From: Pectobacterium betavasculorum
Lineage (GTDB): Bacteria; Pseudomonadota; Gammaproteobacteria; Enterobacterales; Enterobacteriaceae
DNA length: 64,000 bases
Assembly (NCBI RefSeq): GCF_000749845.1
Contig: NZ_JQHM01000005.1
Span: 62,001-126,000, forward strand
Reading direction: 5' to 3'
The position numbers were made by a program, and so were the translations under genes. The notes below the pieces were generated by a model that had not been told where the DNA came from, searched no databases, and saw only the letters and a list, made by a program, of their open reading frames with translations. This document shows positions 27,704-38,738 of the stretch, piece by piece; positions within the stretch are counted from its first letter, which is position 1, and each line of letters starts with the position of its first letter.

Positions 27704-27744
27704 GGATAGGCATTTTTCAGGAACCGAACGTTAAGGAGATAGCG

Positions 27745-29148
27745 ATGAGCAACCTGTTTAGCTTTGCCGCAGTGTCTTCCCCTGCTGTCGCGCAGGCTCA
27801 CTGGCCTGAGAGACTGACGCCTTATCTGGATAGTGAGATTGAGCAGTTCCTTTTCAACTCGCCGCAAAGGCTGTCATGGCTGGTTGAGCAGTATGGGTCG
27901 CCGCTGAATATTGTCTGGCCGCACACCGTGGCCAACAATATCGCGGCATTGCGAACCGTGTTGCAGCGTCACGATGTGGATTGCCGCCTGTACTACGGCG
28001 CAAAGGTGAACAAATCGCCGGGGCTGGTACAGGCGGCGGTTAACGCGGGCGTCGGCGTGGATGTTTCCAGCTTACAGGAACTGAAAGATGCGCTACGGGC
28101 TGGCTGCGACGGCACGCGGCTGTGCGCCACCGGCCCGGCCAAAACGCGCGAGTTTCTGACTGAGCTGGTTCATCACCGTGCTCTCATCGTGCTGGATTCA
28201 CCGGAAGAGTTCGACGAGGTGCTCGTGCTGGCGGGTTTGCTGCGTGTGACGAAGCCCGTGCGGGTACTGCTGCGCTATCGCCCATCGTTCACACCGGCCA
28301 GCCGATTTGGCATGCTGGCCGATGAAGTCATGCTCTGTCTGGAGACGTTAAGCGCCAGACAGGATGTGCTTCATCTGGAAGGCTTTCATTTCCATCTGGG
28401 CGGCTATGAGCCCGATACCCGCGTGGCCGCCTTCGCTGAGCTGTTGCCATTACTGGAGCGGGCGCGGTCGAAGAGATTGCAGCCCGCCATTATTGATATC
28501 GGCGGGGGATTGCCGATTCAATACCTTCCGGCTTCACGCTATCAGGATTATTTAGCGAAGCAGGATGCGGCGGATTATCGCCACGGTCAGGTGCCGACCT
28601 CATTTTACCCGTATGGTGGTGAGCGCTCGGCAGCCGACTATCTTGAGGCATTCTTGTCAGCCTCAATTGGGCAGTTTTGCGTGGCGGATAGACTGAAACA
28701 GCACGACCTGATTCTGGCGATTGAACCGGGACGCAGTCTGGCCGACCAAAGTGCGATTACCGTGTTTCGCGTCACGCGTACACGCCGCCAGCCGGATGGC
28801 AACCACGTCGTGTTTGTCGAAGGCAGTAGCTTCAGCGCGTGCGAGACCTGGTTTAACTCTGAGTTTTTGATTGATCCTCTGCATGTTTTTTCCGTCAAAA
28901 AAGACACACGTCCGACGCCGGGTAAAGCCTGGATCGCCGGACACAGCTGTCTGGACGACGATGTCATTACGAACCGATTGATTCATTTTCAAACCGTGCC
29001 GCAGCCAGGCGATTTACTGATTTACGCGAATACGGCGGGATACCAGATGGACCTGCTGGAGAACGCGTTTCATCGGCATCCGCTGCCTGCGCGCCTGTGC
29101 GCTTTCAAAGGTAAGAAAGGTGAGCTGATTTTTTCCAGTGATAACTGA
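27745..29148 (+). CDS. PLP-dependent decarboxylase, SbnH/PvsE-like
   Basis: 467 residues, alanine-racemase-fold (type III) decarboxylase related to diaminopimelate decarboxylase. PLP Lys87 lies in YYGAKVNKSP; HFHLGGYEPD and IDIGGGLPIQY bind the cofactor phosphate; the active-site Cys region is GHSCLDDDV. Homologues in NIS siderophore clusters (SbnH, PvsE, AcsE) decarboxylate an amino-acid part such as diaminopropionate after coupling to citrate. AAGGAG stands 6 bp before the ATG. The gene ends 13 bp before the next start. Confidence 0.88.
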   Translation: MSNLFSFAAVSSPAVAQAHWPERLTPYLDSEIEQFLFNSPQRLSWLVEQYGSPLNIVWPHTVANNIAALRTVLQRHDVDCRLYYGAKVNKSPGLVQAAVNAGVGVDVSSLQELKDALRAGCDGTRLCATGPAKTREFLTELVHHRALIVLDSPEEFDEVLVLAGLLRVTKPVRVLLRYRPSFTPASRFGMLADEVMLCLETLSARQDVLHLEGFHFHLGGYEPDTRVAAFAELLPLLERARSKRLQPAIIDIGGGLPIQYLPASRYQDYLAKQDAADYRHGQVPTSFYPYGGERSAADYLEAFLSASIGQFCVADRLKQHDLILAIEPGRSLADQSAITVFRVTRTRRQPDGNHVVFVEGSSFSACETWFNSEFLIDPLHVFSVKKDTRPTPGKAWIAGHSCLDDDVITNRLIHFQTVPQPGDLLIYANTAGYQMDLLENAFHRHPLPARLCAFKGKKGELIFSSDN

Positions 29149-29161
29149 ATGGAGCAGAACC

Positions 29162-30178
29162 ATGATCCTGAATAAAGTAACTGATTTGATTGGTAATACG
29201 CCCGTTATACAGATTCCCGTTCCCTATGGGGATACGCGTTTGTTTTTAAAAGTGGAGAAGAACAACCCCGGCGGCAGCATGAAGGATCGTATGGCGAGAA
29301 ACATGATTGTTGCCGGACTGAAGTCAGGAAAAATTCGTCCCGGCGGCACGATTGTCGAGTCATCATCGGGTAATACCGGTATCGGGCTGGCGCTGGCGTC
29401 GATTGAATACGGTCTGCGCTTTATTGCCGTGGTCGATCATCATGCGGCACAGGACAAGATTGCCATCATGCGCGCGCTCGGCGCGGAAATTCGCTATGTA
29501 TCCGGCGACTACGGCGAAGATGAAGTGGCGGTGGTGGAGCGCCAGCGTATGGCGGCACAGTTGGCGGAGGACATTCCCGGTGCGGTGTTTATGAACCAAT
29601 CGGATAACGCGGCGAATGCAGGCGGCTATGCGGATTTTGTCCGCGAGTTGTTCAGCCAGATTGGCAAGATTGACGCGTTTGTCGGCTGCGTAGGCACCGG
29701 CGGATCGATGACCGGTATCTCGCACGGCCTGAAAGTCCATAACCCGGATATTGCGACCATTGCCGTTGAGCCGGTTGGCTCTATCGTCTTTGGCCACCCC
29801 GGTAAGCCCTACTATCAGTCCGGCACTGGTACGCCAGCAGGTGACACCGTGGGGCTGGTACTGGATTACAGTTGCATTGACTATGGCGAACAGGTTTCAG
29901 ATGCACAAGCGTTTGAAACGGCACGCTATGTTGCACGGAATTACGGGCTGTTGGTCGGTGGCTCAACGGGTGGGGTGATCTATAAAGCGCTTGAGTTGAT
30001 CTATCAAGATCGTATTGGCGGTAACATCGTACTGGCGATTGCCGACGGTGGTGAAAAATACCTGCACACGGTGTTTAACGAAGAGTGGCTGGCAGCGCGT
30101 AACCTCACGGACAGCGGTGTGTGGCACGATCTGGATCGCTGGCTGGGCAACGCGATTTCTCTGGAGCAGGCAAGCTAA
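29162..30178 (+). CDS. SbnA-like PLP synthase (cysteine synthase family)
   Basis: 338 residues from the ATG at 29162 (GGAG upstream). Fold type II PLP enzyme: Lys41 in NPGGSMKDRMA; SSSGNTGIG binds substrate carboxylate; GTGGSMTGIS binds PLP phosphate. Cysteine synthase would be the default name, but position and partners match SbnA, which condenses O-phosphoserine with glutamate to N-(2-amino-2-carboxyethyl)-glutamate, the precursor of 2,3-diaminopropionate. Assigned by context; housekeeping cysK/cysM genes normally sit elsewhere. Confidence 0.83.
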   Translation: MILNKVTDLIGNTPVIQIPVPYGDTRLFLKVEKNNPGGSMKDRMARNMIVAGLKSGKIRPGGTIVESSSGNTGIGLALASIEYGLRFIAVVDHHAAQDKIAIMRALGAEIRYVSGDYGEDEVAVVERQRMAAQLAEDIPGAVFMNQSDNAANAGGYADFVRELFSQIGKIDAFVGCVGTGGSMTGISHGLKVHNPDIATIAVEPVGSIVFGHPGKPYYQSGTGTPAGDTVGLVLDYSCIDYGEQVSDAQAFETARYVARNYGLLVGGSTGGVIYKALELIYQDRIGGNIVLAIADGGEKYLHTVFNEEWLAARNLTDSGVWHDLDRWLGNAISLEQAS

Positions 30179-30188
30179 GGAGGCAAGG

Positions 30189-31346
30189 ATGCGCGAAACG
30201 CTAAGCGGGCAGCCGCTTAACGTGGTGATTTGCGGGGCCGGTAAAACCGGCCATCTCACCACGGTACTGTTTAAGCAACGGCCGGACGTCAAAGTGACAC
30301 TACTCGGCAGCCATCCCCGTCTGCCGGAAGCCTACCAGCAGCACGGTAAACGGCTACACGCGCTGCTGCCGGATGGCGAAACGCTGACCGCCACGCCGGA
30401 CTGCGTGACCTGCGACCCTGCGGAAGCCTGCCGCGACGCCGACGTCGTGATTATCACCGTTCCGGCCAACTTCCGCGCCGATCTTCTGGCGCGAATTGTT
30501 CCCCATTTGCCCACCGATAAGCCGGTCTATGTTGGTGCGATCCCCGGTTTTTGCGGTTTTGACTGGCTGGCCGAACGTGAACTGGCTGCGCGGCCGAATG
30601 CGGTGATTTGGGGAATGAAGGACGTCGCGCACATTGCGTTTGATTTAGTGCCAGGCCAGTCGATCAAGATGGGCGGCGAAAAGGCCACACTGTATGTCGC
30701 CACCCATCGGCGCGAAACCGCTACAAGCCAGCAGGCGCTGATGGCGCTGCTGCAACGGCTCTATTCTGCGCCCGTGGTGTTGTTGCCGGATTATCTGGAG
30801 ATTACGCTGACACCAGGTAATCCGATTATGCACAGTGCGGTGATTTATGGCCTGATCGGCCCTTACGGTCAGTGGCATGCTCGATCGTTCCCACAATCGC
30901 TGTGCTGGTGGAATGATTGCCCTGAACTGGGGGCGTATTATCTGGAACGTATGGATGAAGAGAATCAGCGGCTGTGTGCGGCGCTGGAGACGCGGCTCGG
31001 TGTGCGGCTGAATTCGGTATTGCCGCTCAAGCAGGAGATTATCGATGCCTATGGCGATCAGATTGCTGATGCGCACACGATGCTCTCCGTGTTGCGTACC
31101 AATCAGGCCTACCACGGCATCGGTCTGCCGTTGCGAAAGCATAACGCTGGCGGGTACGTATTTGATACTCAGCACCGCGTGTTTCAGGAGGATATCGCCT
31201 ACGGCCTGAGCCTGTTAGTGACCCTTGCGGAGAATGTAGCGGTTAGCGTTCCGTACATTGAGGAAGTTTATCGGTGGTGCAGCGATTACATGGGGGTATC
31301 CACACAGGATCGACCCGACTATTTCCCGCCGCACGGGTTGAGATGA
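30189..31346 (+). CDS. NAD/opine dehydrogenase-family enzyme replacing SbnB
   Basis: 385 residues from the ATG at 30189, with AAGGAGG just upstream; the frame is open further left but antiparallel to nothing conserved. N-terminal Rossmann domain (VVICGAGKTGHLTTVLF), C-terminal octopine-dehydrogenase helical domain with the conserved His in GNPIMHSAVIYG. Opine dehydrogenases interconvert secondary-amine dicarboxylates with a ketoacid plus amino acid. In staphyloferrin B synthesis SbnB, an ornithine-cyclodeaminase-like enzyme, oxidises the SbnA product to diaminopropionate plus 2-oxoglutarate. An opine dehydrogenase run in reverse could do the same reaction, which would be a non-homologous replacement (inference). 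Confidence 0.85.
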   Translation: MRETLSGQPLNVVICGAGKTGHLTTVLFKQRPDVKVTLLGSHPRLPEAYQQHGKRLHALLPDGETLTATPDCVTCDPAEACRDADVVIITVPANFRADLLARIVPHLPTDKPVYVGAIPGFCGFDWLAERELAARPNAVIWGMKDVAHIAFDLVPGQSIKMGGEKATLYVATHRRETATSQQALMALLQRLYSAPVVLLPDYLEITLTPGNPIMHSAVIYGLIGPYGQWHARSFPQSLCWWNDCPELGAYYLERMDEENQRLCAALETRLGVRLNSVLPLKQEIIDAYGDQIADAHTMLSVLRTNQAYHGIGLPLRKHNAGGYVFDTQHRVFQEDIAYGLSLLVTLAENVAVSVPYIEEVYRWCSDYMGVSTQDRPDYFPPHGLR

Positions 31347-31414
31347 TGGGGGGAACTGATGACAGTGGTTGAATTAAGACAGGATGACACCGTGGGACCA
31401 GAAGGAATTGACGC

Positions 31415-32665
31415 ATGCGCTTGACCGGACAGGTCGCGTTCATCATCCACTTTATGTTTGTCGTACAACTGGTGGCGATGGGGGCGATGGAGATGAGCGG
31501 GCCGTTTTGGCCGCTGCATCTGGAAAGTATGTCGTCCGGTGCGGAACTGAGTATCGCGGGGATTGCGGTATACATTGGGCCGATGCTGGGCATTATGCTG
31601 ACCAGCGCCTTCTGGGGACGGATGGGCGATCGCATGGGCAACAAAGCCATGATGATTCGTGCGCTGTTCGGGCTGGCGTTGACCCAGCTCGGACTAGCGT
31701 GGGCAAATGATATCTGGACGATAGTCGCGCTGCGTTTTATTCAGGGGGCCTGTGCGGGTTATATTGCGCCCGCGCAGGCGTATGGTGTCGCGGTGGTCAG
31801 TCCGTTACAGCGCACGCGGCTGTTTGCCTGGCTTCAGGTTTCCACCAACGTGGGATCGCTGCTAGGGGCGATTGTCGGCGGGCTGATTCTCGATTATCTG
31901 AACTTCTTCTGGATCAACCTGAGTGCGGCGATCCTCTGCGCGCTGTGCGGCATCACCGTGGCGCTGTTCCTGCCGCATGTTACCCCCGTGACCCCTGCCG
32001 CTCCGACCGAAGAGGCGCAAGCAAAAGACATTCCCCGCAGACGGCTCTGGGCGCTGTCGCCGATTCCCGGCCTGTTGCTGATTTCTGGCCTGTTGCTGAC
32101 CAGCCGTATGATCCCGCAAACGCCGTTTTCCCTCTACATGGACGGCTTCTTTCAGGTGGATAAGTGGGTTATCGGCCTGTGCTATGGCTTGCAGGCGACC
32201 GGCGTGATTGTCTCTGCGTCATTGTGGGCGCGCTATTTTGAAAACCTCTCGCTGTCGCAGACGCTGAGCCGCCTGTGTGTGGTCATGCTGGCCTGCGCCA
32301 TCGTGACATTGACCGCTGCCATGATGCTAAATATTGCGATTTTCATCCCGCTTTATTTCCTGTGGGGTGTGCTGCTTGGGGCTACCACGCCGGTTCTGAT
32401 GGCGCTAATTTCGCGTGCGGCGGGTGCAGGGCAGCAGGGTTATATACTCGGCGTGGCGCAAAGCGTCAGCCAATTTGCCTCGATTCTTGGCATTTCTTTG
32501 GGCGGATTAGTGCTCTATTCCCCCGGACTACGTTCGCTATTCTTCTGCGTTGGCGCCGCGTATCTGGTGACCTTCCTGGTTGCTCTGATGCTGCTACGAC
32601 ATCTGCGGATACAGGCGGAAAAACATGACTCTCTCTCGACGAAGGGAAATATCGAAAATGTTTAA
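31415..32665 (+). CDS. MFS transporter, probable siderophore exporter
   Basis: 416 residues with about 12 membrane helices. The MFS loop 2-3 motif appears as FWGRMGDRMGNKAMMI; the middle cytoplasmic loop (about 190-215, HVTPVTPAAPTEEAQAKD) is hydrophilic. SbnD- and PvsC-like exporters occupy the same place in related clusters. ATG at 31415 with AAGGAA about 8 bp upstream; the codon two positions before the start is a stop, so no longer version is possible. A 21-codon frame (31359-31424) with a good ribosome binding site ends inside the start of this gene and may couple translation. Confidence 0.88.
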   Translation: MRLTGQVAFIIHFMFVVQLVAMGAMEMSGPFWPLHLESMSSGAELSIAGIAVYIGPMLGIMLTSAFWGRMGDRMGNKAMMIRALFGLALTQLGLAWANDIWTIVALRFIQGACAGYIAPAQAYGVAVVSPLQRTRLFAWLQVSTNVGSLLGAIVGGLILDYLNFFWINLSAAILCALCGITVALFLPHVTPVTPAAPTEEAQAKDIPRRRLWALSPIPGLLLISGLLLTSRMIPQTPFSLYMDGFFQVDKWVIGLCYGLQATGVIVSASLWARYFENLSLSQTLSRLCVVMLACAIVTLTAAMMLNIAIFIPLYFLWGVLLGATTPVLMALISRAAGAGQQGYILGVAQSVSQFASILGISLGGLVLYSPGLRSLFFCVGAAYLVTFLVALMLLRHLRIQAEKHDSLSTKGNIENV

Positions 32666-33809
32666 TCGTTGGAAGCGGCAGTGTCGCCGTCCGTTATTCC
32701 TGAGTGCACTGCTGATGGCATTCCTGTCGCCGCTGGTGGGACAGGCGGCGCAAACGTCAACCGTCGTCAAGGATGTGTTGGGGCGCGAAGTGAGAGTCAA
32801 CACGCCGGTGCAGCGTGTGATGCTGGGTGAAGGGCGGCAGCTTTATCTGGTCGCTATGCTCGACAAAGAAGATCCGGCGAAAAGAATTGTCGCCTGGCGG
32901 CGCGATCTGATTCAGTCCGATCCGGCAACGTGGCACCAGTATCGCGATCGTTTTCCTCAACTGGCAACGATCCCGACGTTTGACGGCACCGAGAAAGGCA
33001 CGTTTGACGTAGAACAAGCGGTGTCGCTGAAGCCGGACGTCATCATTATGAACATTGAGGCGCAGCGGGCGATTGTCGATGCGGGTTATGACCGGATATT
33101 GGACAGTGTCGGTATCCCGATCGTCTACGTTGATTTCCGCTATCACCCGCTGGAAAACACCGCGCCAACCATGCGTCTGCTCGGCACGCTGTTTAATCAG
33201 GAAGCACGGGCCGAAGCGTTTCTTGCATTCCGCGAGGCGCAGCTAAAACGCGTTTCCGACGTGCTGGCGGCGAAATACCCGCGTTCTCCGCGCGTGTTCA
33301 TTGAGCGACTGGGTGGCTACACCGATGAGTGCTGCCTGACGTTTGGCCGGGATAACTTCGGTAAATTTGCGCAACTGGCCGGTGGCGACAACGTAGCAGC
33401 GAAAAATGCGCCGAATACGTTTATGCAAATGCATCCTGAACAGGTGATTGTGGAAAACCCCGAGATCGTGGTGATCACCAGCGGCAACTTTGAAGCCTTC
33501 GTACCTGGCGGCCGCTGGATTGGGTTAGGGCCGGGGCAGGATAGGGCGGAAGGGCGCAAGCGGCTTGAATGGTTTCTCGGGCGTCCGGCCTATACCAATA
33601 CTATCGCCAAACAGCAACGGGCGTTCCATGCTATCTGGCATCAGTTTTACAACGGCCCCTATGATTTCATCGCGATTCAGCAACTGGCGGAGTGGTTTCA
33701 CCCAGACTTATTCCGCGATCTCAACGCGGATGATACCTTCCGCCAGCTTCATCAGCAGTTTTTACCGGTTGATTACCAGCCGGGCTACTTCGTCAGTCTT
33801 GCGCCATAA
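32658..33809 (+). CDS. Periplasmic iron-siderophore binding protein of an ABC importer
   Basis: 383 residues; ATG at 32658 with AAGGGAAA upstream, overlapping the MFS stop by 8 bp. Signal peptide about 1-31 (LLMAFLSPLVGQAAQ). FecB/BtuF-type fold (class III binding protein): VKDVLGREVRVNTPVQRVML, LKPDVIIMN, YRLLDS-like VGIPIVYVDFR and a long interlobe helix near 165-190. No permease or ATPase gene follows, so it must work with an importer encoded elsewhere, or bind the substrate for some other purpose. Confidence 0.85.
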   Translation: MFNRWKRQCRRPLFLSALLMAFLSPLVGQAAQTSTVVKDVLGREVRVNTPVQRVMLGEGRQLYLVAMLDKEDPAKRIVAWRRDLIQSDPATWHQYRDRFPQLATIPTFDGTEKGTFDVEQAVSLKPDVIIMNIEAQRAIVDAGYDRILDSVGIPIVYVDFRYHPLENTAPTMRLLGTLFNQEARAEAFLAFREAQLKRVSDVLAAKYPRSPRVFIERLGGYTDECCLTFGRDNFGKFAQLAGGDNVAAKNAPNTFMQMHPEQVIVENPEIVVITSGNFEAFVPGGRWIGLGPGQDRAEGRKRLEWFLGRPAYTNTIAKQQRAFHAIWHQFYNGPYDFIAIQQLAEWFHPDLFRDLNADDTFRQLHQQFLPVDYQPGYFVSLAP

Positions 33810-33871
33810 ATGAGAGGCCGCGCCGGCGTCATGTCGGCGCTGCGCGTGACCGTTACGTCAGGAGGTGGAGA

Positions 33872-34282
33872 ATGTTTGACAGTATGACCTACCACATTGC
33901 CCTTACACCCGTGCAGTTCCTGTTGCCCTCGGAAAATATCGATATGTCGAACGTGGAATGTTTGATGGAGGATATTTGTCGCTGTGGTTGCTGGACAACG
34001 CCTGTGCCGATAGAGAGAGAAACGGGGATTATCATGGACGGCAACCATCGGTTACGTGCGGCCACCGAGCTGGGATTAAAGCATATCCCGTGTGCGCTAC
34101 TTGATTATGAAGATCCCCGCGTGTCCGTTTACCACTGGAAGACTGGGCAGCCTTTTTGCAAGAATCTGATCATGCAGACGATTGTGACGCAAAAGAGCCT
34201 GTTTCCCTACAAAACGACGCGTCACCTTTTCCAGCCTGCTCTGCCCTCGGTGAGTGTTGTGCTTGATGAGCTCATGCGCTAA
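33872..34282 (+). CDS. Small ParB/Srx-fold protein, SbnI-like
   Basis: 136 residues, strong ribosome binding site (CAGGAGG) 6 bp before the ATG. ParB-type core: VQFLLPSENID, CRCGCWTTPVPIERETG, IIMDGNHRLRAATELG. In Staphylococcus, SbnI has this fold and is a serine kinase that makes O-phosphoserine for SbnA, besides sensing heme. Sitting in the same kind of cluster as an SbnA-like synthase, this is probably the phosphoserine source. Three Cys/Trp residues in CRCGCW might bind metal or heme, which is speculative. Last gene of the block. Confidence 0.78.
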   Translation: MFDSMTYHIALTPVQFLLPSENIDMSNVECLMEDICRCGCWTTPVPIERETGIIMDGNHRLRAATELGLKHIPCALLDYEDPRVSVYHWKTGQPFCKNLIMQTIVTQKSLFPYKTTRHLFQPALPSVSVVLDELMR

Positions 34283-34645
34283 TCACCTCTTGCGTTAAGC
34301 GCTTCACGCTGTCGCCCTGAATCCGGGCGGCAATACCCTTCCGCTTCTCTTTTCGCCAGCTTTTGCCACCACCGTGCCTTTTTATTGGCGACGGCGTTAC
34401 TATAGTCTTCGTAAACAACAGTCTTCGTAAACAACAATCTTCGTAAACGGCGATCTTCGCTAACCGTAATCTTCGTAAATCGCCGATGATTTTATGACTG
34501 ACAGCACAGGAAATGATTGATTACACGAATTTTAATATGCTTTGTAACAATTTTGCCTAGAATGTATACCAGAAACGACTGTCAGTAATTCGTGTGTTTC
34601 TGAACAATAGCAGCGTCGGCGCTATTACGCCTTTGGAGAAAGAGA
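34283..34645 (+). other. Intergenic region before ompR with tandem repeats
   Basis: 363 bp. Contains five 16-bp tandem units (34404-34483). Downstream of them lies a 160-bp AT-rich stretch that should hold the ompR promoter and 5' leader. No gene recognised. Confidence 0.5.
34404..34483 (+). repeat. Five 16-bp tandem repeats upstream of ompR
   Basis: Units start at 34404, 34420, 34436, 34452 and 34468. The first two are identical (AGTCTTCGTAAACAAC); the others share the core ATCTTCGTAAA or a variant. The period is exactly 16 bp and the copies diverge from left to right, which suggests an older array with a recent duplication at the left end. Confidence 0.92.
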
Positions 34646-36723
<2,078 letters not shown>

Positions 36724-36727
36724 GCCT

Positions 36728-36811
36728 AATGCCGATCGTTTAAGAACCGAGATACACGGAGCGACCACGGGGCGAGGTGTCCCTGCGGGAACCTCATCCC
36801 CGTGTTTCTCC
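36728..36811 (+). repeat. Dispersed palindromic repeat, copy 2
   Basis: Begins AATGCCGATCGTTTAAGAAC, continues GCGACCACGGGGCGAGG and TGCGGGAACCTCATCCCCG. Clear match to copies at 19834-19908 and 40137-40221. It sits between the envZ stop and the terminator. Confidence 0.85.
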
Positions 36812-36870
36812 TAAAATGAGGCTTAGGCTACCAGCGTTAGTCATAAGCATCTTCTTAAGTTCTACAATAG

Positions 36871-36898
36871 CAAAAGGCGCGGAATCCGCGCCTTTTTT
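36871..36898. terminator. Bidirectional terminator between envZ and pckA
   Basis: AAAAGGCGCGGA (36872-36883) and TCCGCGCCTTTT (36885-36896) with T or A runs on both flanks. It serves the convergent ompR-envZ and pckA units. Confidence 0.9.
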
Positions 36899-36921
36899 AC
36901 ATACATTTGCTGGCGAACGGT

Positions 36922-38541
36922 TTACCGCTTAGGTCCTGCTTTCACCAGCGCGGCACCTGCTGGTGCATCGGTGTATTTATCGAAGTTGGTGATAAAGCGT
37001 TGGGCCAGATCGTCCGCTTTTTCCTGCCACTGTTCGACGCTCGCATAGGTATCACGTGGGTCGAGAATGTCAGGGTTGACGCCGGGAAGCGAGGTCGGGA
37101 TCGCCAAATCGAAGACCGGCAGCGTCTGCATTTCTGCATCATCAATGCTGCCATTCAGAATGGCGTCAATAATCCCTCGTGTATCCTTGATTGAGATACG
37201 TTTGCCGCTGCCGTTCCAGCCGGTGTTCACCAGATAGGCCTGCGCACCTGATGCTTTCATTCGTTTCACCAGTACTTCAGCGTACTGCGTTGGGTGCAGC
37301 ATCAGGAATGCTGCACCAAAGCAGGCGGAAAAGGTTGGTGTCGGCTCCGTCACGCCGCGCTCAGTTCCCGCTAGTTTGGCCGTAAAACCGGACAGGAAGT
37401 GATACTGCGTTTGATCGGATGTCAGGCGAGAAACGGGTGGCAACACGCCGAATGCGTCCGCCGTCAGGAAGATCACTTTGGTCGCGTGACCCGCTTTGGA
37501 GACCGGTTTAACGATGTTGTGAATGTGGTAGATCGGGTAAGAGACGCGGGTATTCTCCGTTTTGGAACCGTCGTTGAAGTCCACTGCGCCGTCTGCCAGC
37601 ACCGTAACGTTTTCCAGCAGTGCATCGCGTTTGATGGCACCGTAGATATCCGGTTCTGCTTCCTTAGACAGCTTGATGGTTTTAGCATAGCAGCCGCCTT
37701 CAAAGTTGAAGACGCCGTCATCGTCCCAGCCGTGCTCGTCATCGCCAATCAACTGGCGTTTCGGATCGGTAGAAAGTGTGGTTTTACCCGTACCTGACAG
37801 GCCGAAGAAGACCGCCACATCGCCTTTTTCGCCGACGTTTGCCGAGCAGTGCATTGAAGCGATGCCTTTCAGCGGCAGCAGGTAGTTCATGATGGAGAAC
37901 ATCCCTTTCTTCATTTCGCCACCGTACCAGGTGCCGCCAATCAGTTGGATGCGCTCCGTCAGGTTGAACGCGACAAAGTTCTCAGAGTTCAGGCCTTGTT
38001 CCTGCCAGTTCGGATTAGTGCATTTTGCACCGTTCATCACGATGAAATCCGGTTCAAAACCTTCCAGCTCTTCATCGCTCGGACGAATGAACATATTTTT
38101 GACGAAATGCGCCTGCCAGGCCACTTCCGTCACGAAACGTACGCTAAGGCGGCTGTCTGGGTTGGCACCGCAGAAGGCATCGATGATGAACAACCGTTTG
38201 CCGGACAACTGCGTGGTGACGAGTTCTTTCAGGTGCGTCCAGGTTTCCTGACTCAATGGGTGGTTATCGTTCTTACCTTTGCCCTGATCGGACCACCACA
38301 CGGTGTCGCGGGTAACGTCATCGCGCACGATGTATTTATCTTTTGGGGAGCGGCCGGTAAAGATGCCGGTATCGACGGCGACGGCACCCAGTTGGGTTTC
38401 GATGCCGCGTTCATAGCCTTGTAGAGTAGGGGAGCGTTCTTCTTTAAAAAGCAGTTCATAGCTGGGATTGTAGACAATATCGCGGACATCATGGATTCCA
38501 TAAGCAGCCAGGGTTTGCGGGGTAATACCGTTGATCTGCAT
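36922..38541 (-). CDS. pckA: Phosphoenolpyruvate carboxykinase (ATP)
   Basis: 539 residues from the ATG at 38541 (GAGGAG upstream); the frame extends 5 codons further without support. Converts oxaloacetate plus ATP to phosphoenolpyruvate in gluconeogenesis. P-loop [11 protein letters not shown], metal and substrate motifs [25 protein letters not shown] and [12 protein letters not shown]. Collinear with the E. coli enzyme. Cytoplasmic. Convergent with envZ as in E. coli. Confidence 0.98.
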   Translation of the reverse strand: MQINGITPQTLAAYGIHDVRDIVYNPSYELLFKEERSPTLQGYERGIETQLGAVAVDTGIFTGRSPKDKYIVRDDVTRDTVWWSDQGKGKNDNHPLSQETWTHLKELVTTQLSGKRLFIIDAFCGANPDSRLSVRFVTEVAWQAHFVKNMFIRPSDEELEGFEPDFIVMNGAKCTNPNWQEQGLNSENFVAFNLTERIQLIGGTWYGGEMKKGMFSIMNYLLPLKGIASMHCSANVGEKGDVAVFFGLSGTGKTTLSTDPKRQLIGDDEHGWDDDGVFNFEGGCYAKTIKLSKEAEPDIYGAIKRDALLENVTVLADGAVDFNDGSKTENTRVSYPIYHIHNIVKPVSKAGHATKVIFLTADAFGVLPPVSRLTSDQTQYHFLSGFTAKLAGTERGVTEPTPTFSACFGAAFLMLHPTQYAEVLVKRMKASGAQAYLVNTGWNGSGKRISIKDTRGIIDAILNGSIDDAEMQTLPVFDLAIPTSLPGVNPDILDPRDTYASVEQWQEKADDLAQRFITNFDKYTDAPAGAALVKAGPKR

Positions 38542-38702
38542 GTTGCTACTCCTCAAGTTATAGTCGTACTACTAAACATTGTAGGGAGTGAGCTTATTTT
38601 AACCGCGATAGCAATCATAAAATTAAATAAATTCATTAATAACTTTGCTTATTCATGGTGTTTGAAAAATAACCACCACGGTTTATAGTTGAAATAATAA
38701 GC

Positions 38703-38731
38703 ATAATAAAACGGGTGCTTTCGCACCCGTT
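38703..38731 (-). terminator. Intrinsic terminator of hslO
   Basis: AACGGGTGC (38710-38718), loop TTTC, GCACCCGTT (38723-38731). On the minus strand the stem is followed by TTTATTATG. Eight bases after the hslO stop. Confidence 0.85.
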
Positions 38732-38738
38732 AAAAAGA

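Noticed and set aside
30015-30188. N-terminal extension of the opine dehydrogenase
   Set aside because: It overlaps the upstream synthase gene entirely; a strong AAGGAGG site marks the ATG at 30189.
34404-34483. CRISPR array
   Set aside because: Units are 16 bp and directly adjacent, with no spacers and no cas genes nearby.
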